Shown here: piece after piece, positions 20,151 through 31,931 of the stretch
How the letters are laid out: every line of letters starts with the position of its first letter
Position numbering within the stretch: position 1 is the first letter of the stretch
NCBI RefSeq assembly: GCF_026151205.1
Contig: NC_087080.1
Coordinates: 14,765,337-14,829,336, forward strand
DNA: 64,000 bases
Reading direction: 5' to 3'
From: Bolinopsis microptera
Lineage: Eukaryota > Ctenophora > Tentaculata > Lobata > Bolinopsidae
Position numbers and translations under genes: made by a program
Notes under the pieces: generated by a model
The model's input: only the letters and a program-made list of their open reading frames with translations
Database searches by the model: none
Told to the model about the DNA's origin: nothing

Positions 20151-21540
20151 TATCATCTCTTTTTGATTATAATGTCAGGGTACTTTATAAAGTCGAAATA
20201 TAAACTGATATCTTCATTATAATAAGGAGGAAGTTTCAACGATTTCGAAATTTTTCCTTTAAAAACATTTCCTTGTGTTTAGGTAAGCATATCGGTCCAT
20301 CACTGACTGAATATACCACTTAATACTCATTCAAGTTGACATTAAATTCATATATAATGACATTAAACTGTCGTGGCAAAGCAGAATTTGTTGGAAATCA
20401 CGAATGAACAAAATTCTCACCTTTCGCACGTGCAAACTTTGAGCGGACGTTGCATGCGCATCCAATATTGAATCGCCCTAAATTTTTGCATGTAATTGTT
20501 TTATATATAGCTTGATAAGCATGCAAAGTTTCAAAGTATTTCAAGAAGAACTGTAATCACAACGGCACTCTAAAGTTGACAGAAAATGACGAAAACAGCA
20601 ATTTTCAGTGATTTTAGCAATTTTCTATCAATTTGGGCGTGTCCCCACGTGTGCAACTTTTCGATTTTCAACTTTAAAACTAGCCTAATGCACAATTTAT
20701 ACCTATAGGAAGCAGAACTGAGCTCCACAACCCAAGGCATGGCCCAACACCAAAGAATACTAAATCGCAAAATTGACGTTTTTATAAAATAATTCTTCAA
20801 AAAAGCACAAACTTCAATGACAAATATCTTTATGAAGGAGCAAGCTAGAAAAACTTTCCGGTAGATTTTCAGAATGCTTGAACAATTATCTAAGGTAAAA
20901 ATTTCCTCAGATTATGAATAAAATTACTCCTTAATGGGTTAAAATTAATTTTAAAAGTTATTACTTTGTCAAAAATCAAGTTTTAAAAACGGTTAACTTG
21001 ATGACGTCATCAAGGGGTGTTTATGACGTCAAATAAATTTTTTATACAATGTAAACTAAAGTGTAAACAATTATTTGCAAGACATGTGGTCGGAAATGGC
21101 TGTATCTTTTATACTTTTGAATCTATGGACACTTAAATACAGGCTACAATTGACTGGCAAAGCGTCTATCCCTGAATATATATGTATATCTGTATATGTC
21201 CCGACAATCTGTCGTAAAACAGGGGTTCTAGAAAACCCATTTCCCGATGCTCCTGAAACCTGAAACTTTTTTTGCAGTCAATTTGGTCAACGTCTAGACG
21301 CCCTGAAAAATTTCAGATCTCTAACTCAATTTTAACATGGTTTTTAGGACACCTGAATATGGCGATTTTGGGTTTTTACCGAATTTCGTATAACAGTGCT
21401 GGCGAGTATTTTATGCAAATTTCTTAAAAATCTGAACATAACTATTTTTTATTCCTGTCATCTTTGACATCAAATTAGAATGTTTTGAACTAAAAATAAA
21501 TCTGCTGAACGACTTCCGATGAGTCTTAATGCCTGGAAAA
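20151..21540. other. AT-rich non-coding region
   Basis: No recognisable gene. It contains a perfect 18-bp palindrome, CTTGATGACGTCATCAAG, at 20997-21014 around a CRE core, and a second TGACGTCA at about 21024-21031. Confidence 0.4.
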
Positions 21541-21545
21541 CTCCT

Positions 21546-21603
21546 GCCGGAGGCGGCGGCCTTCGGCCGCCGCCTCCGGCCGGAGTGCACGCTTCGCGTG
21601 CAC
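21546..21603. repeat. two adjacent GC-rich hairpins with TTC loops
   Basis: 21546-21580 is a 16-bp stem (GCCGGAGGCGGCGGCC and its complement) around TTC. 21585-21603 is an 8-bp stem (GTGCACGC/GCGTGCAC) around TTC. Both are perfect and stand out from the AT-rich surroundings. Confidence 0.9.
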
Positions 21604-22229
21604 AAAAGAGGCTTGTTACGTGTACCAAAGGGGTATAATAGTAAAAGGGGTATAATAGTAAATGGGGAACATAGTATACCCACAATAAATGCAACGGTCG
21701 TGCTTGCCAGCACTGTGATAGAGATTCGGCGGAATGACAGGCTGAGTGCGGCCCAATAAGTTTATTGCTTGCTTGTTGCTTCTCTCTGTTATAGCTGTTC
21801 AGGAAGCTAATTGAAAAGAGCACCGCGCACAGAGACTAGCCTGCCAGGTAAGCTTGAACATTGAAGGGGTTGGCATTATCAATCAACAATCTTGAATCTA
21901 ATTTCTAATCATTAAACCATTTTAAAAAAATCATAAAAACAAAAAGGCACATATTATGGGTTATATCTCCACCGAAAGCAGGCTCTCCAAATTTCGCACA
22001 TTGCAGTTAACTTCCTTCAAATTTCATTGTTCATAAATCGAGATCAAATCTTTTGCAATGTATCCAGAATCAATATATGCACCTATATAAATTACTTGGA
22101 TTACTTTTGTGTTTTGAAAGAGAATAAAAAGCTCAAAAGCGCTGTCTTTCTTGTCATACGTTGTATGACCTTGACACACGCTGCAACCCCTTTTGATCGC
22201 GTGCACGAGAGGTAAAAAACGTGTAGCAA

Positions 22230-22330
22230 GTATGACCCGCCGCGCACGAGTGCGCGGCTCCCCCTGTATCGTAGAAACTCTACTATAGTGAAACGACAGT
22301 GGGGGTCACGACGTGATACAACTTATTTCT
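22230..22330 (-). repeat. dispersed repeat with GC hairpin, inverted copy 2
   Basis: Reverse complement of the first half of 19255-19446, including the hairpin at 22239-22258 (loop GA instead of TTC) and the end GTCGTGACCCCCAC read on the minus strand. The family ends at GTGATACAAC. Confidence 0.7.
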
Positions 22331-22500
22331 CCGTAAAAAGCACAATAGCTTAAGTACATAGCTTATGTCGAAGTGCCTCAAAAGTTATTTTAAACGATTC
22401 CCCGTTCAATTCTAGTCGGAGCACGTCAACTTAGTGCAGAATCAAGCAAGTTATAGACATATTTCATACGTATAAAATTAAATGTGCTAAGTGCTTCCGG
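22325..22500 (+). repeat. dispersed repeat, copy 2
   Basis: Diverged direct copy of 18541-18740. In both places the copy begins with TTTCTCCGTAAA, here directly against the inverted repeat copy at 22230-22330. Confidence 0.6.
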
Positions 22501-22579
22501 TGAAGATATAACCTGCGCCAAACTGCAAACAAAAAATATGTTATATTCAGTATTGCATATTTCTATGCTGTGTTACTGG

Positions 22580-22900
22580 GTGGCGCTCAGCTTGTCATCA
22601 GTCATCCCGCGCAGTATCTTCAATCTTTGATCTTCGGCGGCCGCCGAATCTTTATGTCTATGAAAAAATTATAGCCTGGGGTCACCAGATAAATCTATCC
22701 GACAACGGTATCCGTGATACTAGTACTACAAACTCCAAGATATGGGCACATATTTTGTATTTGATCTTTTAGATTTACAGGCTTACGATACTCGTAAAAT
22801 ATCTGTTCCATATATTGGAACCGTCGACGAGTCCAACTCGGCGCGCGTCCTGGTAGGTTATAAAACCTACAACCGCTTTGTCATTTGTAGAAACTGATAG
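22580..22900. repeat. mixed repeat fragments
   Basis: Contains a perfect palindrome TTCGGCGGCCGCCGAA (22633-22648), an AATAGCCTGGGGTC-type end (about 22665-22690) shared with 17948-18030, and 22806-22880, the reverse complement of 19376-19446. No ORF. Confidence 0.6.
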
Positions 22901-23289
22901 ATGGGTTCATAGTTTTGACCATTTTACATGGTATTGGTAAAATTGAATGTACTCATTTCACTTACCTTGCTTGTCATTTCATATGATGTTGAATTACTTA
23001 TTGTCAATTGTACATTCTTCGGACCATGTATCTTAATTCTGATCTCAGTCAAAGAATTTAAATCCAATAACAAGACTCACAAGTATTCTGGAGGACCCCA
23101 AATATAGAAGGTCTAACAGGAGTGTATCGTCCGGACGAAGACGTACAGCAAATTACAGCTGACTTGATTGAAACAATTAATATCATTAATGTATTAATGC
23201 CAACGTTACAGAATTAGAAAATCTATAGAGAGATTCAGTTTTACAAATACAATCTCAAATCTACTGAGACGGGACTCAAATGTTCATGA

Positions 23290-23570
23290 CCTGGACACCA
23301 CCATGACAATGTCAGAGGAACCAAACCTCCTAAGGAGAAGACGCCACTCAGCACTCAGCAGCCCCCACAAAAAGGAACTGAGAGCCAAGATCACCCGATC
23401 AAGGCACTATTCAGATCTTAAATACTTCCAAATACAAGATAGGTTATGAACCTACCAACATCCGCAACAAATGCAAAGAGGAAATATATTCTACAGAACA
23501 CTTCCTATCCAGATGCCAAGCCTACGAACTATTAACGAAAAACGTGTTCGAAAATTTCATTTTTAAAATA
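23290..23570 (+). pseudogene. decayed reverse transcriptase tail with zinc knuckle, copy 1
   Basis: In two frames separated by a frameshift near 23440 the sequence reads RRRHSALSSPHKKELRAKIT and then TNIRNKCKEEIYSTEHFLSR, followed by CQAYELLTKNVF. The CxxxC...H...C pattern after the polymerase is typical of the C-terminus of some LINE RTs. It is clearly non-functional. Confidence 0.55.
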
Positions 23571-23734
23571 GAGGTTTATTCTACACCCTTGCATTTACTT
23601 ATCAATAAACTTATATTTTAATTTACTGTTACTGCGAAGTTTCTAGACTGCTTTTAACCTCCTTAGGTGATATAATAAGCGGTTCCAGGCATACCTTTTT
23701 TCTGCTTGGACGCCAGCACGGTGCTTCGCAACTA

Positions 23735-23900
23735 GTACCATAGAGTCATGCTGACTCCAACATCTGCAACAAATGTGAAGAGGAAATGGAAACTACCTAG
23801 AACACTTCTTAACCAGATGCCCAGCCTACGCACTAACAAGGAAACAAGTGTTCAGTAACTCTATCATAAAAAAGTACCTAGACTTCTTTGATCCCCCTTA
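23735..23900 (+). pseudogene. decayed reverse transcriptase tail, copy 2
   Basis: Second copy of the zinc-knuckle segment: SNICNKCEEEMETT, then a stop, then a shifted frame matching the CPAYALTRKQVF part. Both copies are followed by a GGTGCTT(C/A)GC(A/G)ACTAGTACCATAGAGTCA-like block (near 23720 and 23970), which shows that whole units are repeated. Confidence 0.5.
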
Positions 23901-25040
23901 GCTTTTTGAACAGCCAGATCATCTCCCTCACTGACTTACCACCTTCTTTTGGGCCGCCACTACGGTGCTTAGCGACCAGTACCATAGAGTCACGCAAACT
24001 CTAACGGTCAGTTACTTTAGCTACCATCTGTCGGCACCCTTTGCTGATCTCGTTTCAGCTTATGCTGTTTTTGAGTGAGGGAGATGATCCATTTTACCGC
24101 TCACCTCGATTCTGCCCGACCCTCTTTTGTCGCTCTTATTATAACTAATGACTTATCCATTTGTATAATTGATGGACGCCAGTATCCCCTGCAATACACA
24201 GGATTATACGTTCACAAGAACAGAACCCCCCACAGCAAACAAGACTGGATATCCACGTCCACCCTCAATAAAGAAGAAGAGAAGAACACCCAACACTCAG
24301 GATCACCTTTCTCTTCGGCCCGTGGAGGGGCCCCGGTTTGTCTCTCCTTAATACTATTTATTTTATTTTATTATTGTTAATATTGTTTCCATATTGATAT
24401 TTTCTATATCCAGTCCACAGTCGGCTCAGTTTGTTTTGGTCCGGGCCTTGCTTGCTGGCCCTGCCATGGCTCTCTAGCTTGGGCAGGTGTGACTTATATA
24501 ATTACGTATAAGACGGCCGAAAATTAACCCCGATTATTGAAACTTAGTTTTTGACTATTTTCTGGGAATTTCGCTGATCATTTACATAGATTCAAGTCGT
24601 ACTCAAGGTTGAGTCTAATCGTATTATGAGCTCATACTTGGCGGTTCCTACTCGAGTTTTCTGAATACTAAACCTGAGAGTTGAGATTCAGGAAAATCTA
24701 AGTATTCACTAGTCATTAATTACTCACCAAATACTTATTTTTTATTCATGACCCTTACTACAGTAAATTTAAACCCAAAGCTATGAACTAATTTTTATGG
24801 TTTTCATGGCATTCATCTATTTATCATCAAAATAAATAGATAAATGCTAATAAATGTGTCGTCCTTTCAGTTTGACTGAAAGGATGTAATTAGTATTACA
24901 TAGAATTTTCATTACATCATACATACCTATGTCCTAACAATCATATAACTAATTACTATATTAGCGATTCTAATTGCTATAGCTAAAATTTCATCTCTAT
25001 TATAATTCAGAGAATTGTTTTTGTTGTTTGTACGACCGCC
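23901..25040. other. retroelement 3' debris and AT-rich DNA
   Basis: 23917-23932 (GATCATCTCCCTCACT) is mirrored at 24074-24089. A 101-codon ORF at 24075-24380 shows no recognisable domain and ends in a run of Ile/Leu/Phe from T-rich DNA. Nothing else is seen up to 25040. Confidence 0.3.
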
Positions 25041-25041
25041 C

Positions 25042-25118
25042 ACGTGCAAATCAGACGAGAAATAGGAAGTTGCGTAGTTACCATGGTAACGAGGATTGTT
25101 ACACGCACGTGCACGTGC
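25042..25118. promoter_or_regulatory. CACGTG cluster with perfect X-box palindrome
   Basis: Three CACGTG cores (about 25042, 25105, 25111) flank GTTACCATGGTAAC at 25078-25091, a perfect 14-bp palindrome fitting the RFX X-box consensus. This is a candidate enhancer or promoter; there is no gene call next to it. Confidence 0.4.
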
Positions 25119-25119
25119 A

Positions 25120-26638
25120 ATGATTGTTTTAACGTCATTTTGATCGGTTTTGTTGATATTACGCTGTGTTTAGTACAAGCAACATTTTATTTGGCTGTAT
25201 CTTCGGTGGGGATGAATACTTTTTGACACTGACTTCCAAAGAATACTATCAACTATTAGGTTCCTCCCTGTGACCACGGGTTTTCTAGTATTATATATAT
25301 TGAAAGAGGTAACAAAATAAAATACTGCTTCTATTTATGAGGGGCCCGATGGCGAGCCCGACATAATTGGGTAACACAAATTCACGGTAAGATACGCGCT
25401 ATGAGCACGTTATCTTTATTTCATATTTACAACATTGGCCCAAAAAGACGCTTAGAAATTCAAATAACAATACAGGACAAAATTGGAGCGACCCCAAAAC
25501 CACAAACAACGCGGTTAATAGGGAAGCCCACACGTCTATTAGTCCATCAGTGACGCAGCAAGGCAGAGCATGCCGCCTGCTGGCCCTGAAGTGCACACTT
25601 ATACTTTGAATTCAGCACGAATCGCACGTGTTACAACACGGTGTTGTCAAGGCAACGACGGGTGAAGTAACACGCGCGCCGCGCTGCGCACGTGCCCATA
25701 AGTAACGGTGTGCAAAACAGGGGCCAAAGAGCGGCGCCGGACTCAGAATAGGATCATGGGCTAAGCTATTGTGAGACCGGTGCGCCGGTACGAACCACAG
25801 CAACTGACAAACCTAAAGCCTCATACCACCATCAACAAAATATTAAATAAAAACATATCGTCAGAATTGTATATAAATATTTCTGTTCCGGCTAATCAAA
25901 CATACGCATGAATTATAACGACGCTGCTTCACAAGTCACTTTTTTCTCTGGAGAGTGATATTATCATGTAGTCCATGTAGTACGGTTATTTTTGTGGTAC
26001 GTAGTTCTCAGTGGAGGTAATAACGAGAGGTAGAGTGGGTTAAAACAAAGCGAGCCAATATTTTCATATCACTGAGCACAGGTCTGACAAACCTTCCGAT
26101 ATATAAAACAAGGCAAGTTTTTTGTTGAGAGAGATTAAGAGAACGTATAAATTGGGGGGCAGGGCGGGATGCCGGTCCGCTGTGAGTAATCAGGTGTTGA
26201 AGAGAGACTGTCGCGCGACCGACACGTGCACAGGGTCGGTAGGGGCTGGTGACTCCTAGTACACTGGTCCCCAGGCAACTGGGAACACCGCAACCCCGCC
26301 CCCATACTCCTTTATGCATCTGAGAAATCTTCTATCACTGCATATACACACAGACGTTGTGTTAGCTACACCCACACCCTGAAACACATCGGTAATTAGA
26401 AAACTAGCGAATAAATTGTTGTGGTCGCAACTGGCGCCACATCTGTTTTCTAACATTTCATCCAGAATTAAGGTTAGTCTTAATTGAAAAGAAATCATCA
26501 AATTGGTTTTAATCAACGAAAGTCGTCTCATGATTCCAATTAAAAGTGGGAAGGTGAAATGATGAGACTGTATGAACAGATAACCAAATTAAACTTACCG
26601 CAATAATTTAATGTTCAACGATTTTCCTCGTGAAACCC
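25120..26638. other. non-coding DNA downstream of the RGS gene
   Basis: No conserved ORF. An X-box-like GTTGTCAAGGCAAC lies at 25643-25656 among CACGTG sites (25626, 25687). The 3' UTR of the RGS gene must lie just below 26639. Confidence 0.4.
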
Positions 26639-29600
26639 TCATCCGTGACCCTTTAGTATCTCTTGGAGATTATCTTCGTCGATGAAACGTCGGTAGGGGC
26701 CGTCCCGCATCAACTGTATCACAAATTTCTGGGCATCGTCAAACATTTCGATATAGGGCTCGTCAATCGTGTCCCTTATTGCCACTTTCAGCTTCCCGTT
26801 CACATTTATCTGTAAAGTGTATTGTTTATTGAAAGTCAGTAGATAAATTAATACTGTACAAAGTATATACGTTTTAGAAGAAACAAATTTCTCTTTAATC
26901 TGGTTGGGTAGGTTAGGGAGCTCCTGGAACCTTTGGCTGAGTTCCAACTACCGTCACGCCAGGCCAGCTCTAAGATTCGAACCAACTATATATTAATTTA
27001 GAGAAAAGTGATCTAGTCTTAACCAATAGATCAAACGTTACTGCAGATATCAATAAAAGCAATATCTTACCTGTTTCGAGGCTGAATCTCCAATGTATTC
27101 ATCATAAATAATTTTCACGTCTTTCTTAAGTTTTTCACCCTCCGGTTTCTTCTTTTTGAGCTGTTTGACGTCTTTCCAAAACTCAAAGTTTTCTGAGCAG
27201 AACTCTTTCTTCAAAAAGCGCAGGAAGTGCGCTTCGCCCTCTGAAAAAATGAAAATTCGATCACATAAGCTTCATTAAAGCATTAACAACACTATACCAA
27301 AGAATAGCTTGCTTAAAGGTAACGATCAAAACCTGGAAAATACATCGCTAAAACAAAACATAACTTACTAGGGTCATGTAAGACGTTTTCAAGGCTCTCC
27401 TGCCATCTTCGACACTGTTCGACATTCGGCCTGAACAAAGGATGACATTTAGAAATACAATTTGGAACTTTCTTGATCTAAACTTTAAAATAGGGCTTTC
27501 GACGCAATAACAGTTTTTGTGGATGCGGGAAATTAAACACGCACAATGGATAAGCTTTAAATCAGCAGTGACAGCGAAATGCAGCAGAATAAGGATTCCA
27601 AATAGTTGGTTCATTGGTCATATCAGTGGTAGGATCGATAGGAAAAAAACTCTGATTTTGAATTTTATTTTTTATTTTTTAGACTTACGTTCCGGGTTGA
27701 CAATCTCTGAAAAGGAGCGAAATTTTTAGTGGTAGGTTTTTCACAAGTTTTGCACACACGTCGCACACTCAGTATTCATTGTTAAACCCACACTCACACA
27801 ACTTCCACGACTATTGCTTTCAAACCAGAGGCTTTATTTTTAAATGATTTATTTTGAACAGAAACGGTTTTTGATTGATTCGGTTGGACAGCATGTTCAA
27901 GAAAGAAATTGAAACAATAAACTATATTGCATAATGCATAGCTTACTATTACTTTTCATTTTCAATTCTTGGCTATTTTTATCCAACTCATCTTTTTATA
28001 ACAGTTTAACCTCCTGATAAGTTTATTTTACCTTCATTTTATCGTATGTCCAAGGAAAAGATGCTCCTACAGCTTGAATAAAAAGTTTGTAGCTATAGCG
28101 ACAAAATATAGCGATGAAAACCAAAAAAGTTGCCATGGAGACAGACACCAGTTGCCATGATTACACAGTGTTTAGCCACATTGCAATAGCATGCTAGGCT
28201 GGGAAATGGCAACTTACTGTGACTTGCAGTCCTCACTGCCTCTAAAATATATTTGGGTAGAAGTTACATTTTGTTGTGTGCAATTACGAGTCGATAGAAC
28301 TTTGAAACGGTTGAATAAATGTCTGGGTAGGGTTTTGTTCTAAGATGAGAAGTATGTATCATACGTACTTTTAAAAGTATCGTACAAGTTCGTACTTTTA
28401 AAATACTGCGGAAAAGTACGCAGATACAATAATGTAGTGCACGTGTCGGCACGTGTCAAACTTTCGCGCGGTTTTTAAAATTTCGCGCGATTTCAGAGTC
28501 TTATAACCAAATCCTATGTTGTATTGGAGATACTATAGCCCACAGAGTTATGAGGTTCTCCATTTGATCGCTAGAAAAGTTTTTAGTGTTCTGACTTCTT
28601 CCTCAGTCTGTGAACAAAATTTTAGAGACATGGAGTATATCTACTGCAGTAGAAGACTACGCACTAAGCCTAAGAGATTCAACAAATTGATCTACATCTA
28701 CTCTAATGCAAAACTGAAACGTTAAAGCTGAAAGTAAATTTGATCTGTTGAAATGCTAGAAAGTTCATTGTTTTTTATTTTGTTGATTTAGTACACTTTT
28801 ACACAATACTTAAATACTATAAACCACCCCAGCAGCAACACATTACGTGTCCCAACATGGTTAAGATACAAATAACAAACTTCAGCGCGCAAGGTCACGT
28901 GTCATGTCACGTGTGATGTCACGTGTCACGTGTGATGTCACGTGTGATGTCACGTAGTCCGGACAACACCCACTATAAGATCCGGATTCCGGACCCTTTG
29001 TAACGTCTGGATTCCGGAATACTTGTTGCAAATAGTCACGTCATCACGTACTATTTGCCTCCTAGATATCAGCTATATAGTCGGCGGTTCTAACTCCTAA
29101 TTTCTCTCCTCCTCCCTCCCTAATAAACGAGGCATGAGCAGTGAGCACCTGTCTATAGTCGTGTGGATCTTGCTATAGTGTTACATTCTATGAAACACCT
29201 GCTACCCCACGCTATTTCGGATCGTAAATTTAGAAATCTAATTCTTAAGAACATAAAGCGATTACAGTAGGCCTGACAAATATGATGACTGAGAGCCTAA
29301 AGGATTTGATATCAGTAAGAAGCTGGAAATATGGAAATAGGAGAAAACGGAAAGTTTTCTAGAGTCATGTGGTTACGTAATTCATAGGAGAAAACCATTT
29401 TTCATCTGACGTAGCGTTTACGTACATTCCATATTGTGTTTTAATAGCTGGAGAATAAGGAAGAACTTTTAGCATTACAAGATACGAAGATATTGACATT
29501 AACAACACGAAAAGTATTTAACCCCTCCAACGTGACAATGTAACCGCCCACGTGACAATGGAACCGCCCACGTGACAATGGAACCACACAGGACACAGTG

Positions 29601-30037
29601 AGGTGGAAGTAGCAGTTCTGCGGAGGCGTGTTAAATCTCTAAATGCGACCAGATGGGCAGTTAATACACACAGATTGGGTGACGTTGGTATGGTGTGGGA
29701 GGGGCTATAATATCCCGCCTCATTCCACCACGTACCAGGATAATAATAGGGCCATTTCAGTGCATCATAATCACAACATAACAAGAAATAGTGCGAACAT
29801 GTAGTGAGAGAAATAGTGAGACCCACTTTAAAGCACCCAAATCTGAGAGTAATCAATCGACCAGAATCTTGTAAATCATTGGTAAGGACGGAACACGAAA
29901 ACATTTCAAATATGCACTGAAAAAAGACTATTAAGCTTACTTTTTGCCAGGTTTTTTGTCGTTTTTGGCAGCGTTTCCTTTGGACACTCCGTCCCAGATA
30001 GGAACTCCCATATCGTCAACCTCTGGTTCACTCGTGC
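26639..30037 (-). CDS. small regulator of G-protein signalling (RGS), exons 2-6
   Basis: Five minus-strand exons join in phase: 29941-30037, 27689-27706 (an 18-nt microexon), 27369-27430 (62 nt), 27071-27240 (170 nt) and 26639-26809, all with GT-AG borders. After an N-terminal part (TSEPEVDDMGVPIWDGVSKG plus a Lys-rich stretch) comes one RGS domain: CRRWQESLENVLHDPKGEAH, FLRFLKKEFCSENFEFWKDV, KIIYDEYIGDSASK, FDDAQKFVIQLM, YRRFID. It ends 11 residues later. RGS domains speed GTP hydrolysis by G-alpha(i/q) subunits at the membrane. The short size and the 62-nt plus about 170-nt exon pair resemble vertebrate R4 RGS genes. The contact Asn in SEN is kept, but the positions equivalent to RGS4 N128, D163 and S164 read Thr, Gly and Pro. 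The start lies further upstream; see 34145-34199. Confidence 0.85.
26965..27030 (-). other. tRNA-like A/B boxes in an RGS intron (possible SINE remnant)
   Basis: On the minus strand TGGTTAAGAC (27016-27025) resembles a Pol III A box, and GGTTCGAATCT (26973-26983) is a near-perfect B box about 32 nt later. No full cloverleaf is convincing. It could be a tRNA-derived SINE head or chance. Confidence 0.25.
28129..28163. promoter_or_regulatory. two X-box-like half dyads in the RGS intron
   Basis: GTTGCCATGGAGAC (28129-28142) and, shortly after, GTTGCCATGATTAC are two RFX-like motifs about 10 bp apart. Confidence 0.3.
28440..28495. promoter_or_regulatory. CACGTG pair followed by two E2F-like sites
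   Basis: CACGTGTCGGCACGTGTC, then CTTTCGCGCGG and ATTTCGCGCGA (TTTSGCGC consensus). A compact candidate regulatory element. Confidence 0.3.
28892..28955. promoter_or_regulatory. tandem array of GTCACGTG boxes
   Basis: Five or six CACGTG cores within 60 bp, arranged as repeats of TGTCACGTGTGA. This is the densest E-box (M-box/CLEAR-like) cluster in the window. It is followed by a duplicated GGATTCCGGA motif (28983-29022). Confidence 0.45.
29531..29586. repeat. 20-bp tandem repeat containing CACGTGAC
   Basis: About three copies of CGTGACAATGGAACCGCCCA; each junction forms CCCACGTGACAATG. Confidence 0.85.
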
Positions 30038-30350
30038 CTGCAAAAAGATTATTTATTAGTTGATTGATTAATTGATTTAACCTTAGATTAGGTAACCTTC
30101 TAGCAATTTAATTAATATTGATAGGATGATGTGATTGGCTATTGACCAATGACCATGGATTATACTGTTTATTTTTTTGTTATTGTTAGTTTTGACGGAC
30201 GCCTGATAAAAAAGCGGGAAGTCTTGCGCGGAAACTTTGTTACTGCGTGAAAAAAAAGCAGACAGACGACGCAGTAAAACAATTACCAGATTACTCAACA
30301 AATTGATGCTACATCACCAGAGAAAGTAACCAGATTACAACCAGGAAAAA

Positions 30351-30485
30351 ACTAACCAAGTATGGGATTATTGCCGCGAGTACTAACCAAGTATGGGAGT
30401 ATTGCCGCGAGTACTAACCAAGTATGGGAGTATTGCCACGAGTTTGGGAGTAAAACTAACCAAGTATGGGAGTATTGCCACGAGT
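30351..30485. repeat. 31-bp minisatellite, four copies
   Basis: The 31-bp unit begins ACTAACCAAGTATGGGA and ends GCCGCGAGT or GCCACGAGT. Copies lie at 30351, 30382, 30413 and 30455, with an 11-bp insertion before the last. Confidence 0.9.
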
Positions 30486-31410
30486 TTGTCTCCGGGAGGC
30501 CCTCCTGTCCCTCATGCTCCTTTGGAAGGAGTGATAGCACTTGATGACGTGAGTCATACTCAAGATGAGGGCAGGGCGGTAGCTGCTCCAGACATATCAC
30601 AGGTCAGGTAATGTACACGAGAGATGGGAGGTTGTTGAGGAGAAGGACTGATAGTGGAGGTCAGGTGGGGCGAGATAAAGGTGTTCTTAGAGTTCAAACC
30701 TTCACTGCTAGTTGGTTTCTTGTTATTTCGGTGGTTTTGGAGAGAGAATTTGGCTTTCTCATTACAGAGAAAAGTTTTTTGTTATAGATTACCACTGATA
30801 TGAATCCGGTACTGCAAGTGAACGAAAACAAGCAAGCCTGCTACAAAGATTCCAAAAATTCTAGAACACCGAATACAGAACCAGTCCAGAAAATACGGTT
30901 ATAATCGACAGTCGATTGAAGATTCGTCGATAATAACAAGTGAACATACATTACACAACGTCAAGCAAGCCTCGAGTGGAGACAGTAAGAGGAAATGAAA
31001 AGCTTCGCAGTCGAGTAATAAATAGCATAATAACAGGTCTGTGCTACTACAAAGATATTGAGCTCTGAGGACATATGGCAAGCTCCTATTATAATTAGTC
31101 TTTAATTCCATTACGATTTCGTTCCGGCCAAAGAAATTATCCGAATAGGTCTGGCAGAAATTATGGGCGTTAAGTAAAAGCAAAAAGCATATATGCATAC
31201 ATTTCGCAATATATCATTTAAGTAGTAATAATATGGGAGATATAATATGGGTGTGGCTCATTTGAACGGATTTTTTCTTGGGATAAATAATCTATTCCTT
31301 ATTCTGGTACAGAGAGAACACTATCAAGCACTTCCACTGGCACAAAACAAAACGTTACGCAATAACAGCACTGAACAGCACACTAATTGTCTGCGCGAGA
31401 GTGAGAAAGG

Positions 31411-31462
<52 letters not shown>
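31411..31462. repeat. (GA)n microsatellite
   Basis: Almost pure GA dinucleotide tract with a few interruptions. Confidence 0.95.
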
Positions 31463-31466
<4 letters not shown>

Positions 31467-31630
31467 TGGAGTGCCTATTACACTGGAGCCTGGCTCAGGT
31501 GTACAGGTCGGTGGAGAGAGCTGGCTAGGAACCTGGTAAACCGCTAACTAACCGTAACACGTCCTCCCACACCCACTTTATCATCTCTCTCTCCTATAGA
31601 TTAATAGATAGAATTTGAGAGATTAGAGAG

Positions 31631-31931
<301 letters not shown>

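Noticed and set aside
24075-24380. 101-codon plus-strand ORF
   Set aside because: No domain; low-complexity C-terminus; lies in retroelement debris.
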